Assembly (NCBI GenBank): GCA_022735835.1
Contig: DYZU01000051.1
Span: 1 to 52,139 of the forward strand
DNA: 52,139 nucleotides
Source of the DNA: Thermincola sp.
GTDB lineage: Bacteria; Bacillota; Thermincolia; Thermincolales; UBA2595
Reading direction: 5' to 3'
Below, piece after piece: positions 43,535-51,082 of the stretch (positions are counted from its first letter, which is position 1; each line of letters starts with the position of its first letter). The notes beneath the pieces were generated by a model. That model made no database searches and was not told where the DNA came from. It was given only the letters and a program-made list of their open reading frames with translations. Both the position numbers and the translations under genes were made by a program.

Positions 43535-43635
43535 TCTCAAAGCAACCTGGCAATCATACTGCTTGTCCAGGCAATCAGCTACAGACCCATGGTTTTGCGC
43601 CCCTACCTTTCGATAGGTTAGCCCTTTTAGAAGAC
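43535..43635 (-). ncRNA. Cyclic-di-GMP class I (GEMM-I) riboswitch aptamer
   Basis: The minus strand reads GGGCTAACC (43624-43616), a hairpin closed by a GAAA tetraloop (CCTATCGAAAGGTAGG), then GGGGCGCAAAACC followed by ATGGGTCT, a variable arm, and ATGATTGCCAGGTTGC (ending near 43541). This is the GEMM-I order of conserved elements. The ligand-contacting G20 (Vibrio Vc2 numbering; here 43623) and stacking A47 (43596) are both kept, which favours c-di-GMP over cGAMP. It leads the cheW-A-Y-B-X-protease operon. It is the main content of the 322-bp stretch without genes at 43431-43752. Confidence 0.85.
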
Positions 43636-43655
43636 AGTAAATTTTTGACTTGAAA

Positions 43656-43687
43656 ATCTTAGTCGATTACTAGTCTATCTTCGACAA
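43656..43687 (-). promoter_or_regulatory. Candidate che operon promoter with Spo0A box
   Basis: On the minus strand TTGTCG (43682-43687) and TAAGAT (43656-43661) are separated by 20 bp, about 20-30 bp upstream of the aptamer. The -35 overlaps a perfect TGTCGAA Spo0A core (43680-43686). Long spacing plus a 0A box resembles Spo0A-controlled promoters, but the -10 is weak and no flagellar sigma motif was seen. Confidence 0.4.
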
Positions 43688-43752
43688 AATGTACAAAAAT
43701 CCTTCAGATTTCAGCCATTCAGGGGGAAAAATTGAAGAAAAATTGTTCCTGT

Positions 43753-43881
43753 TTACTTTGCTGCAAATGTATCGGCAATACCGTCAAATCCGGTCATTTT
43801 CCATATTAACCCTAGAATAAATACGGTTAAAAAAAATAAAATCCTGATTATTACAGGTTTAGCTTTAAAGATGTAAATCAT
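43753..43881 (-). CDS. 42-residue single-pass membrane protein
   Basis: This is a small protein of unknown function. It starts with a short basic amphipathic segment (MIYIFKAKPVIIR), then a hydrophobic helix (ILFFLTVFILGLIW) and a short polar tail ending DTFAAK. ATG at 43881 is selected because GGGAGGGG lies 5 nt before it; a longer frame starting at 43935 has no such site. It is the only gene between the che leader and the divergent ZIP transporter. The strong ribosome site and clear topology support it as real. Confidence 0.6.
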   Translation of the reverse strand: MIYIFKAKPVIIRILFFLTVFILGLIWKMTGFDGIADTFAAK

Positions 43882-43945
43882 CCAACCCCTCCCTGCAAAC
43901 CCGTTTGGCCGGGGAACACGAAACAAGCGGGTCATTTAAATAATA

Positions 43946-43982
43946 TGCGCCGGCAATCCGGTATATGAAGAACGCCGGAGCA
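43946..43982. repeat. Inverted repeat upstream of ZIP gene
   Basis: TGCGCCGGC (43946-43954) and GCCGGAGCA (43974-43982) form a 9-bp stem with one mismatch. No T-run follows on either strand, so it may be an operator or leader structure rather than a terminator. It sits 68 bp before the transporter start. Confidence 0.35.
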
Positions 43983-44050
43983 TAAGTTTCCTTCCCCGGG
44001 AATACCAATGTAAATAGAAATGCGCCCGTTTTATTTAAGGTGGTGATTTA

Positions 44051-44782
44051 ATGGGGGAAATTGTTATTTCAAGTATAGTGGCAGGATTAGCGACTTGCCT
44101 TGGGTGCCTGATTGTATTATTACTCGGCAATCCGAAGGAAAGAACGCTTTCCGTTCTGTTCGGATTGGCGGCGGGGATTATGCTGGCGGTTGTGGTGTTG
44201 GACCTGCTGCCATCCAGCCTGGAGTACGGTTCTTTCCGCCAGGCTGCTATGGGTTTCAGTATCGGCGTAATCATTATGATGACCCTGGATTTATTATTGT
44301 CCAGGATTTACTCCCCGGTTAACAGAGGAATGGATAGCAAAGCCTATTTTTTGAAAATGGGTTATCTTGTGGCCATGGGTATAGCCCTTCACGATTTACC
44401 CGAAGGGATAGCCATTGCTGCCGGGTATTCGGCCCAGAAGCACCTGGGCCTGGTAATCGCCCTGGCCATCGGTCTGCACAATATTCCCGAAGGAATGGCC
44501 ACGGCAACTCCTTTAAAAATTGGGGGGGTAACCCCTCTCAATATTTTGCTTCTGAATATAGCCGTCAGCCTGTTTACCCCCGCCGGCGCGTTTATAGGGT
44601 TTATTTTGTTGAACCTTTCCCCGCGCCACATTGCAATGCTGCTGGCTGTTGCCGCAGGGGCTATGGCATTCATCGTCAAGAATGAGCTCCTGCCGGAATC
44701 CAGGCGCAGGCACCCCAATTATTCCACTGTAGGAGGCATTGTGGGGTTTCTGTTTATTTTGGGCTTAAGCGTTGTTCAGTAA
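44051..44782 (+). CDS. ZIP family divalent metal transporter
   Basis: This 243-residue, eight-helix inner membrane carrier imports zinc, iron or manganese. The two signature helices are present: HDLPEGIAIAAGY (residues about 115-127) and IGLHNIPEGMATA (about 137-149), whose H, E and N residues form the binuclear metal site. AAGGTGGTGA precedes the ATG. It stands alone between the small membrane protein and the activase operon, convergent to the latter. No metal-responsive operator is evident. Confidence 0.93.
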   Translation: MGEIVISSIVAGLATCLGCLIVLLLGNPKERTLSVLFGLAAGIMLAVVVLDLLPSSLEYGSFRQAAMGFSIGVIIMMTLDLLLSRIYSPVNRGMDSKAYFLKMGYLVAMGIALHDLPEGIAIAAGYSAQKHLGLVIALAIGLHNIPEGMATATPLKIGGVTPLNILLLNIAVSLFTPAGAFIGFILLNLSPRHIAMLLAVAAGAMAFIVKNELLPESRRRHPNYSTVGGIVGFLFILGLSVVQ

Positions 44783-44875
44783 AATTAATAAACCCCTCGG
44801 GTTACCAACAGTTCACCGGCATTTTCATGTGAGTCACCGTAACGCGTCATATAAAGCCCCCCAAAGTAACGGGAT

Positions 44876-44894
44876 TGACCTTTGGGACAGCCCC
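44876..44894. repeat. GGGGCTGTCCCA repeat, copy C
   Basis: TGACCTTTGGGACAGCCCC differs from 107-125 at one base. It abuts the stop codon of the activase gene (44896). Read on the minus strand, it follows the gene as GGGGCTGTCCCAAAGGTCA, the same orientation as the other copies. Confidence 0.7.
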
Positions 44895-44895
44895 G

Positions 44896-45846
44896 TCAAG
44901 ATATGTTTTCCCACTTCCCGCAGCGGTCGCCCCAGCGGGCTATAACCTGTTCGTCATGGAAAATCTCAATTACCTCGCACAAATTTGCACAACCCTTGCA
45001 TTCAAAACTGCCGGCTTTGTACTTAAAGTTGCTGACATCAAACCCTTTAAAATTGGTCTTCTTCTTCACCTTTTGCCTGGCCAGCATTGCAGCGCCGATG
45101 GCGCCCATGACGCTAAAGTATCTAGGTATAATCACTTCCACTCCCAAGGCTTTTTCAAAAGCAACCTTTATTCCGATATTGGCAGCCACGCCTCCCTGGA
45201 AAACTACCGGAGGCAATATCTCTTTCCCTTTCCCTACGTTGTTCAGGTAGTTTCTGACCAGAGCCTCGCATAAACCGGCGATTATGTCTTCCAGGTTATG
45301 CCCCAACTGCTGTTTGTGAATCATATCTGATTCGGCAAACACTGAACAGCGCCCCGCGATACGAACCGGCCCACGGGATTTGAGGGCCAATCCGCCGAAT
45401 TCTTCTATAGGTATATTTAAGCGGGATGCCTGTTGGTCCAGGAATGAACCCGTACCGGCCGCACAAACCGTATTCATGGCAAAGTCGGTGACAATCCCCT
45501 GCCGCAGTATTATGATTTTCGAATCCTGCCCCCCGATTTCAAGCACGGTCTGGACTCCCGGAACCATTGCCGAAGCGGCAACAGCATGGGCAGTAATTTC
45601 ATTTTTCACGGAATCCGCACCCACAAGAACGCTGGTCAAATGCCTGGCGCTGCCGGTGACGCCTACACCACAAATAGTGACAGATTCCCCTATTTCGGCC
45701 GCAACCTGTTTTAACCCGTCCTGTACAGCTTTGATAGGCTGTCCCCTGGTTCTTATGTAAAGGCTCACTAACACTTCATTGTTCTCGTCAATTACTACAA
45801 GATTTGTACTGACTGAACCCACATCTATTCCCAGGTATCCTTTCAT
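44896..45846 (-). CDS. 2-hydroxyacyl-CoA dehydratase/benzoyl-CoA reductase-type activase
   Basis: This 316-residue ASKHA-fold ATPase of the BcrAD/HgdC family injects high-energy electrons into a partner enzyme using ATP. The phosphate motifs GIDVGSVSTN (residues 6-15) and EIGGQDSK are present, as are the two cysteines that bridge the dimer's [4Fe-4S] cluster (C128 in NTVCAAGTG; C167 in GRCSVFAE). Past the usual end, a C-terminal tail has CKGCANLC and a further cysteine, perhaps a second metal site. It overlaps the 45843-46931 gene by 4 bp (ATGA). Confidence 0.9.
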   Translation of the reverse strand: MKGYLGIDVGSVSTNLVVIDENNEVLVSLYIRTRGQPIKAVQDGLKQVAAEIGESVTICGVGVTGSARHLTSVLVGADSVKNEITAHAVAASAMVPGVQTVLEIGGQDSKIIILRQGIVTDFAMNTVCAAGTGSFLDQQASRLNIPIEEFGGLALKSRGPVRIAGRCSVFAESDMIHKQQLGHNLEDIIAGLCEALVRNYLNNVGKGKEILPPVVFQGGVAANIGIKVAFEKALGVEVIIPRYFSVMGAIGAAMLARQKVKKKTNFKGFDVSNFKYKAGSFECKGCANLCEVIEIFHDEQVIARWGDRCGKWENIS

Positions 45847-46931
45847 ATCGCAATTTCCTCCAACCTGCTGCGTTTTTGGGCCAGCAGGTCAACAAAGGCC
45901 TCCAGCCTGGTTTGCAGACCTGCTTTTCCGGTTTGCTCATCAAGAAAAATGGTTAGCACGGGAATACCATGGTCTTCGGTTACTTTGGCCAGAATGGGTT
46001 TGGCCACAATTTCCGGAATACATGAGAACGGTGCCAGTTGAACTACCCCGTCAAACCCTTTTTTGGCATACAAGACGGAATGCCCTACACTGCATATGCC
46101 GTGCCCTCCAAAGAGCTCGTCAATGTAGGGGGAAGCCGCTTTGATCACACTCTCAGTCGACTCGTACCCGGTGTTTTCCCTGGTCCAGTCTGAAAGATAG
46201 ATGGAACGATGGGTCAAAACCCCCATCTCCCCGAGAGTTGTCTCAATATCGTGATTGGCAAAGGGCTCCAAAACCACGTAAATTTCGCCGACAATCCCGA
46301 CTTTCAGGACACGGCGGTTCCGGTCCTGGGGAATATTGTTGAGCATCTTCCCGGTAATCTCCCTGGCTTCCAGTATCTCGGCCAGGGTATATGCTTCATC
46401 AATAATTTCGAGACATTTATTGAATACCTTTGTGGTCTCGCCCTTATTTACCTCAAACGGGCGGATCTGGTGCGAAAGAAATTCCGTCTCATCCAGGACT
46501 TTCAGCTTTTCCCACGCTTTTTTAAACATTTTGATAAAAGTCCACCACGAGACACCGGATGGCCCTATAACCGCTTTAATTTTGCCCAAAAAATCAAATA
46601 TATTTCGGTAAGGCGATTCCATAACCATTATTTTTGTATCATAGCCCAAGTCCTGCAGTATTTTTTGGTGCAATACACCATAATAGCCGGCCCTGCATGG
46701 ACCGGCTCCACCCGAGGTAATAACCAGCTCCGCTCCTTTTTCGATAGCCTCCAGGTAACTGCCGAGAAGGATCTTGAAAGGCAGGCAGGCAAACTCCGGC
46801 GAATACTGAGTGCCGTAAGTGAGTGTTCTTTTGCTTGGTTTAGGGGGGACAACCGGTTCATGTCCCAAGTCCTTGACCAGCATTTTAAAGGCAATATGGG
46901 ACGTGCCCATATAAGGAAATGTTATTTTCAC
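45843..46931 (-). CDS. Activase-associated DUF2229/HgdB-like protein, first paralogue
   Basis: This 362-residue cytoplasmic protein belongs to the uncharacterised group found with acyl-CoA dehydratase activases. Conserved-looking cysteines lie in SPEFACLPFK, GAGPCRAGYYG, GGHGICSVG and APFSCIPE, enough to hold an iron-sulfur cluster. The C-terminal IFLDEQTGKAGLQTRLEAFVD closely matches its neighbour's IDEHTGEAGLMTRLEAFVD, so the two are distant paralogues. The start is GTG after GGAGGGG. It overlaps both neighbours by 4 bp. No substrate can be assigned. Confidence 0.82.
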   Translation of the reverse strand: MKITFPYMGTSHIAFKMLVKDLGHEPVVPPKPSKRTLTYGTQYSPEFACLPFKILLGSYLEAIEKGAELVITSGGAGPCRAGYYGVLHQKILQDLGYDTKIMVMESPYRNIFDFLGKIKAVIGPSGVSWWTFIKMFKKAWEKLKVLDETEFLSHQIRPFEVNKGETTKVFNKCLEIIDEAYTLAEILEAREITGKMLNNIPQDRNRRVLKVGIVGEIYVVLEPFANHDIETTLGEMGVLTHRSIYLSDWTRENTGYESTESVIKAASPYIDELFGGHGICSVGHSVLYAKKGFDGVVQLAPFSCIPEIVAKPILAKVTEDHGIPVLTIFLDEQTGKAGLQTRLEAFVDLLAQKRSRLEEIAI

Positions 46932-47911
46932 GAAAGACCCCTCCGCAAAACCAACATGTCAACGAAGGCCTCCAGCCTGGTCATTAACCCTGCTTCACCG
47001 GTATGTTCGTCGATGGTAACGGACATAAAGGGAACCTTTCCCCTCTGTTTGGCTTCCAGTTCAATCATTTTGTCTACCATGGCGTCAGGGCCGCAGCCGA
47101 AAGCAGTAACGTGAATTATGCCGTCAACTTTAAAATTGTCCAGGTAATATAAGGCCGCTCTTACTACTTGATTGCCGAAATTCCAAAAGAGGTTTTTCGG
47201 TACTTTTTTGGCTTGTTGGAGCAGAATTTTGGGCGGGACCATTTCCGCGGTGAGAACTTTAATTCCCAGCTTACGCAGTTTATTTATTATATCTACATTG
47301 ACAAACTTGTCATATACAGTATAAGGAAAACCCAAGACAGCAAATATCAGTTCCTGTTTGCTGTCAAATGACGGTGTTTCTTTACCTTCCATGAGGTTCA
47401 AAGCCTCAACCGGAGTATACTGTTTATTCAGAAGCCGCTGATATCTGGCCTGAGCTTTTCTGCCTCTTAAATACGCCTTGATGATGGTAAATAAAGTAGC
47501 ATGGAATTTCCGGCCTAAACGGTAGCAAACTTTAAAAAGTTCTCCCTTTCCTTTCTTTAAATCTATGCGAGTATCCAGCAGCGGCGGAAGCCCGGTCATC
47601 GATGATTTTATCATATTGGGTAACCCGAGGAATTTGGGGCAAAAGGTCACCGTTTTTTCTTTATTCACACTTACAATCCTGGGAACAAAGATATAATCCA
47701 CTTTGTCTTTCAAATCATAAACATGGCCGTGAAACAATTTTATGGGAACACACGCATCCGTAACAGATTCTTTAACCCCGTTGTCAAGTATCTGTTTTGT
47801 GGTGGCCTGGGAAACGATAACCTCCAAACCAAGTTCCTGAAAAAATTCTTTCCAAAAAGGAAAATAAGCATAGTAAGCAAGAGCACGGGGAATACCTATT
47901 TTAATCGACAT
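46928..47911 (-). CDS. Activase-associated DUF2229-type protein, second paralogue
   Basis: This 327-residue protein is the first gene of the three-gene unit. IGIPRALAYYAYFPFWKEFF is the recognisable N-terminus of the DUF2229 group. Cysteines lie in TDACVPIKLFHGH, TFCPKFLG and AFGCGPDAM. It shares the C-terminal TGEAGLMTRLEAFVD motif with the next gene. GGGGGAGGG precedes the ATG. In many Clostridia these parts occur fused to the activase in a single long protein, so this could be a split version. Confidence 0.82.
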   Translation of the reverse strand: MSIKIGIPRALAYYAYFPFWKEFFQELGLEVIVSQATTKQILDNGVKESVTDACVPIKLFHGHVYDLKDKVDYIFVPRIVSVNKEKTVTFCPKFLGLPNMIKSSMTGLPPLLDTRIDLKKGKGELFKVCYRLGRKFHATLFTIIKAYLRGRKAQARYQRLLNKQYTPVEALNLMEGKETPSFDSKQELIFAVLGFPYTVYDKFVNVDIINKLRKLGIKVLTAEMVPPKILLQQAKKVPKNLFWNFGNQVVRAALYYLDNFKVDGIIHVTAFGCGPDAMVDKMIELEAKQRGKVPFMSVTIDEHTGEAGLMTRLEAFVDMLVLRRGLS

Positions 47912-48038
47912 CAGTTTACCCTCCCCCTAAAATTCACAGCACCCCGCCCAAGCTCCTGATTTCAGCTACTTTCACTTTTAAAGTATCATATTTCCATTAG
48001 AACGTCAACAATATCATCACACGCTATAAATACAAAAA

Positions 48039-48057
48039 CTCTTCCGTAAAGGAAGAG
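48039..48057 (-). terminator. Rho-independent terminator after ferredoxin
   Basis: CTCTTCC and GGAAGAG form a 7-bp stem with a 5-nt loop, followed on the minus strand by TTTTTGTATTT. It lies 39 bp past the ferredoxin stop codon and separates it from the activase operon. Confidence 0.8.
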
Positions 48058-48096
48058 CAATTGTACTGCGGAAAACTGCTGTTCGAGAAAACGGAT

Positions 48097-48267
48097 TTAA
48101 GCCTTTTGGGCAGCGGCAACAGGGCATATTTCCGCACACGATCCGCATTCGGTGCATTCGCCGGAATCGATGGTGTAACCCCTGTCGTCACCCCTGATTG
48201 CCCCTACCGGGCATTTACTGGCACACTCACCGCAGGCAATACACTCCTCTGAAATGCTGTAAGCCAT
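48097..48267 (-). CDS. 2[4Fe-4S] ferredoxin, 56 residues
   Basis: This small electron carrier begins MAYSISEECIACGECASKCP and has a second CTECGSCAEICP motif, giving two complete CxxCxxCxxxCP clusters in a clostridial-type ferredoxin. The tail is VAAAQKA. ATG at 48267 follows GGGAGGTGA at 6 nt. It is closed by a strong terminator. It could be the electron donor to the adjacent activase, since such activases accept electrons from clostridial ferredoxins, but the terminator makes it a separate transcript. Confidence 0.95.
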   Translation of the reverse strand: MAYSISEECIACGECASKCPVGAIRGDDRGYTIDSGECTECGSCAEICPVAAAQKA

Positions 48268-48389
48268 TAAAGTCACCTCCCGGTCCTGCCAATTTGTTAG
48301 AACAAGTTTATTCTTGCCTCAAACGAAAAACAAATATGCAAGACCGGGCAAAATTGTCCCTGTCAGAAAACCCATGATTATCCGGGCCT

Positions 48390-48998
48390 TTATCCCTTTG
48401 CTCCCGGTATTCCCAAGGGAATACAGATAGTTTGACCAATCTGCAGGTTCAAGGGGTCAACCTCGGGATTGGCAATCGCAATGGATTCAACAGTAGTTCC
48501 GTATTTCTTGGCCAGTTTCCAGAAAGTATCGCCGGCCTGAATCACATGCATGACGGAGTTTTCCGGACAAGGTTCCGCGGGAATTTCCGGCGGTTCCGGG
48601 CATTCCGGAGGTTCCGGAATTTCAGGGCACTCCGGAATTTCAGGGTACTCGGGAAACTCAGGAAATTCGGGGCATTCCGGGAACCCGAGGCTTTCCGGTT
48701 CCTCTTGGTCGGTCGCTTTTTCCCTTTCCAACGTTTCCTCCGTTTCTGCTGTATCTTCTACCTTCACCGTTTCTTCCGTCTTTACAGCCTCTTCTGCTTC
48801 TACCGGTTCCTCCGTTACCACTGACTCTCCGGTTTTCATAGATACTTCCGTTTCCGGTGATTCTTGACTTACAGGCACGCCCGGTGAAGGTGGAGATTCG
48901 TGTTTGATGTATTCTTCATCTTTTAAAGGTTTTTCGCCCTTCTTCGGCGGGACATATTTGAAAAATATAAATCTGGCTTTTTCTTTTTTTCCGGTCAA
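48390..48998 (-). CDS. LysM protein with acidic and Pro-Glu repeat region
   Basis: This 202-residue protein has three parts: a basic N-terminus (KKEKARFIFFKYVPPKK), a long glutamate-rich disordered stretch that ends in repeated PEx triplets with cysteines (residues about 107-145), and a C-terminal LysM domain (HVIQAGDTFWKLAKKYG to QIGQTICIP, about 151-194). There is no signal peptide, so it likely coats the developing spore and binds cortex peptidoglycan. The layout resembles the C-terminal half of SpoVID. A TTG at 48998 is preferred over the ATG at 49004, because the AGGAGG site is only 1 nt from that ATG but 7 nt from the TTG. Confidence 0.8.
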   Translation of the reverse strand: MTGKKEKARFIFFKYVPPKKGEKPLKDEEYIKHESPPSPGVPVSQESPETEVSMKTGESVVTEEPVEAEEAVKTEETVKVEDTAETEETLEREKATDQEEPESLGFPECPEFPEFPEYPEIPECPEIPEPPECPEPPEIPAEPCPENSVMHVIQAGDTFWKLAKKYGTTVESIAIANPEVDPLNLQIGQTICIPLGIPGAKG

Positions 48999-49071
48999 AG
49001 ACATTCCTCCTTTCTGGCACCTTAATATAATATATGAACCCTTATCCATTTTGTTGCTAAAAATTGCAAAT

Positions 49072-50031
49072 TTATATGCTAGATAAACTTTTAAACCAGC
49101 AAATAGTCCGCAAAAGCCCCTCGTCAAGCGTATACTTTGGAAACCACTCCAGGATTCTGGATGCCAATCGGGAATCAACCGGTATCCCGTTCTGTTCACC
49201 TTTTTCACAGGGAAGCCGAATAATTTCTGAAGTTGACTCAGTGAGCTGTTTAATTTTCTCTGCCAGGTCACAGATAGAAGTCAGTTTCCCCGAGGCAATG
49301 TTAATAACAGCCCCCTGAACCGCTTTCCGGCGGGTAATACATAAAGATAACGCCCTTACAGCATCTTTAACGTAAATAAAATCGCGGATTTGTTCTCCTG
49401 TACCATATATAATCAAAGGTTCGTTTCGCAGTGCACGGTCGATAAAAGCGGACACCACCGGCGTATACCCGTAAATATTCTGGTTTTCCCCAAATGTATT
49501 GGTAAATCTCAGGGCTGTGACCGGGTAATTACACCGCGTACCGACAGCCATCACATGCTTTTCACCGGACAGTTTGGTTACTGCATATACATTAGCGGGG
49601 TTAACCGGGTGTTTTTCATCAACGGGTGTGTACACAGATTCCCCGTAGACTTCTATCGTTGAAGCATAAATAAAAAAGGGACGGTTTCTGGTCCGTAAAA
49701 GGGTTTGCATGAATTGAAAGGTTCCGTATTCGTTGTTAAAAAAATACTCTTCCGGGGTATTCATTGATTCTCTGCCTGAGTTGTAACCGGCGAGATGTAT
49801 TACCACATTCAAATCAAGGGAATTTAGCTCCTTAACAGTGATCTCCTGAAATCTCTGATTTATTATTTGCACTTTTTGTCCCCAAGGGCGAGCCATAAAG
49901 TCCTCTTCCCGGGGATAGCCGCGGGAAAAGTCATCCAATCCGTAAACTCTGGAAATATACTGCTGTGATTCCAGTTCTTCCAGGGTATGTAACCCGTATA
50001 GCCCCGCGGCTCCGGTGACTAAAACCCTCAT
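49072..50031 (-). CDS. NAD-dependent epimerase/dehydratase (SDR)
   Basis: This 319-residue extended short-chain dehydrogenase acts on nucleotide sugars. The Rossmann motif GAAGLYGLHTLEEL is at residues about 8-21, the active site has YASTIEVYG and the YxxxK pair in YAVTKLSGEK, and the substrate region has RFTNTFGENQN. ATG at 50031 with AAAGGG at 8 nt is chosen over an upstream GTG. It is 23 bp after yabG and 73 bp before the LysM gene. A role in spore-surface polysaccharide synthesis is inference from context. Confidence 0.88.
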   Translation of the reverse strand: MRVLVTGAAGLYGLHTLEELESQQYISRVYGLDDFSRGYPREEDFMARPWGQKVQIINQRFQEITVKELNSLDLNVVIHLAGYNSGRESMNTPEEYFFNNEYGTFQFMQTLLRTRNRPFFIYASTIEVYGESVYTPVDEKHPVNPANVYAVTKLSGEKHVMAVGTRCNYPVTALRFTNTFGENQNIYGYTPVVSAFIDRALRNEPLIIYGTGEQIRDFIYVKDAVRALSLCITRRKAVQGAVINIASGKLTSICDLAEKIKQLTESTSEIIRLPCEKGEQNGIPVDSRLASRILEWFPKYTLDEGLLRTICWFKSLSSI

Positions 50032-50054
50032 TCCTTTCACCCTTTCGGCCAGAC

Positions 50055-50957
50055 TCAGTTCATTATATTTATAATCCCCTGCGTTTGTGACTGATATGGT
50101 GATTTGGGAAAACCTTTGCGGTATTTCCCCCAGGTGTCGATACCACCCAATCCGTCGGTACCGGTGATAGTATTTTCAATGACATCGTTAACGGAAATAG
50201 TCTGGCTAATGGGAGTAAAAGCGATTTTTTCCACAATAAATACGGGGTCAAAGGCATGAATGAACACCCGCAACGGCGAACTGGCGTAATTGGCTCCGGC
50301 AGCCAACAAGGCTTCGTAATGAGACTGGCACGCTCCTGCAAAAATTATCAAATCGTCTTTATTGCATTTGTAATGGCGCGCTGCCCTCACCCCTTCCACA
50401 AAGTATTTGGAGTTATGATAATTGTTCAGGTCTGAATACGATTCCGATGATTTGATGATCCCGTCGTGACCTGTCAAAACAAGAATATCTGGATTATAGT
50501 CCTTTAAGAGTTCCGGGATGGATGCCGGCTGCTCTTTTTCGGGGACATGTATTCCTTTAGCGATAATCCCAAGTTGTTTATATATTGCCGTACACAGCCT
50601 GAGGTACTCCGGATTTCCGTCGATATGAAGCACCCGTCCCGGTATATCAAAAAAATCCGCCGGAGATTTCTCATCCCCCCTGTTCATTTTGAATTCCTGG
50701 GTCTTGGCCCTTCTGGCAAAAATTTTTTTCAGGCACTCATTGTTTTGTTTAATGAATCTTTTCCTGTATTCTTTGATTCTCTCATCTTCCACCTTGACCA
50801 GATCCTCCAAAGGTGAGTCCGCCATCAGCCTGACATCCAATCCCCGCAGTTGGGCCCGCGTTTCCCCGGCCTCAGTTCTTACTATTCCGTCAACTTTGAA
50901 AAAGACGTCACGGTTATATGATTTACGGGCAACTATATCGCCTATTTTAAGGTCCAA
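50055..50957 (-). CDS. yabG: Sporulation-specific protease YabG
   Basis: This cysteine protease (peptidase family U57) processes spore coat proteins. The 300 residues start with DLKIGDIVARKSYNRDVFFKV and include DILVLTGHDGI with the likely catalytic histidine, and IFAGACQSHYEAL with the likely catalytic cysteine. A central segment with VLHIDGNPEYLRLC is family-typical. A TTG at 50957 is preferred because GGGAGG is 8 nt upstream; a GTG at 50966 lies too close to it. It is next to rsmA as in Bacillus. In Bacillus, SafA, a LysM coat protein, is a YabG substrate. Confidence 0.93.
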   Translation of the reverse strand: MDLKIGDIVARKSYNRDVFFKVDGIVRTEAGETRAQLRGLDVRLMADSPLEDLVKVEDERIKEYRKRFIKQNNECLKKIFARRAKTQEFKMNRGDEKSPADFFDIPGRVLHIDGNPEYLRLCTAIYKQLGIIAKGIHVPEKEQPASIPELLKDYNPDILVLTGHDGIIKSSESYSDLNNYHNSKYFVEGVRAARHYKCNKDDLIIFAGACQSHYEALLAAGANYASSPLRVFIHAFDPVFIVEKIAFTPISQTISVNDVIENTITGTDGLGGIDTWGKYRKGFPKSPYQSQTQGIINIMN

Positions 50958-51030
50958 TCCCCTCACCTCCCGGTAAGCCGTTGCTGCTTATATACTATGC
51001 GTGAACTTTTTTAACGGTTAACAAAAAACA

Positions 51031-51054
51031 GAAGGTTCGCAGGCGCGAACCTTC
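51031..51054 (-). terminator. Rho-independent terminator after rsmA
   Basis: GAAGGTTCGC and GCGAACCTTC form a perfect 10-bp stem with an AGGC loop, followed on the minus strand by TGTTTTTTG. It lies 28 bp past the rsmA stop codon, so yabG has its own promoter. Confidence 0.9.
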
Positions 51055-51082
51055 GAGGAACACCAAAACACCGAGCGAACGG

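Noticed and set aside
43946-43982. A manganese (yybP-ykoY) riboswitch before the ZIP transporter
   Set aside because: Only a short hairpin is seen. The conserved multi-loop elements of that class are absent.
48560-48700. Short tandem repeats that could suggest a CRISPR array
   Set aside because: The periodicity is a degenerate 3-codon PEx coding repeat inside the LysM gene, with no unique spacers.
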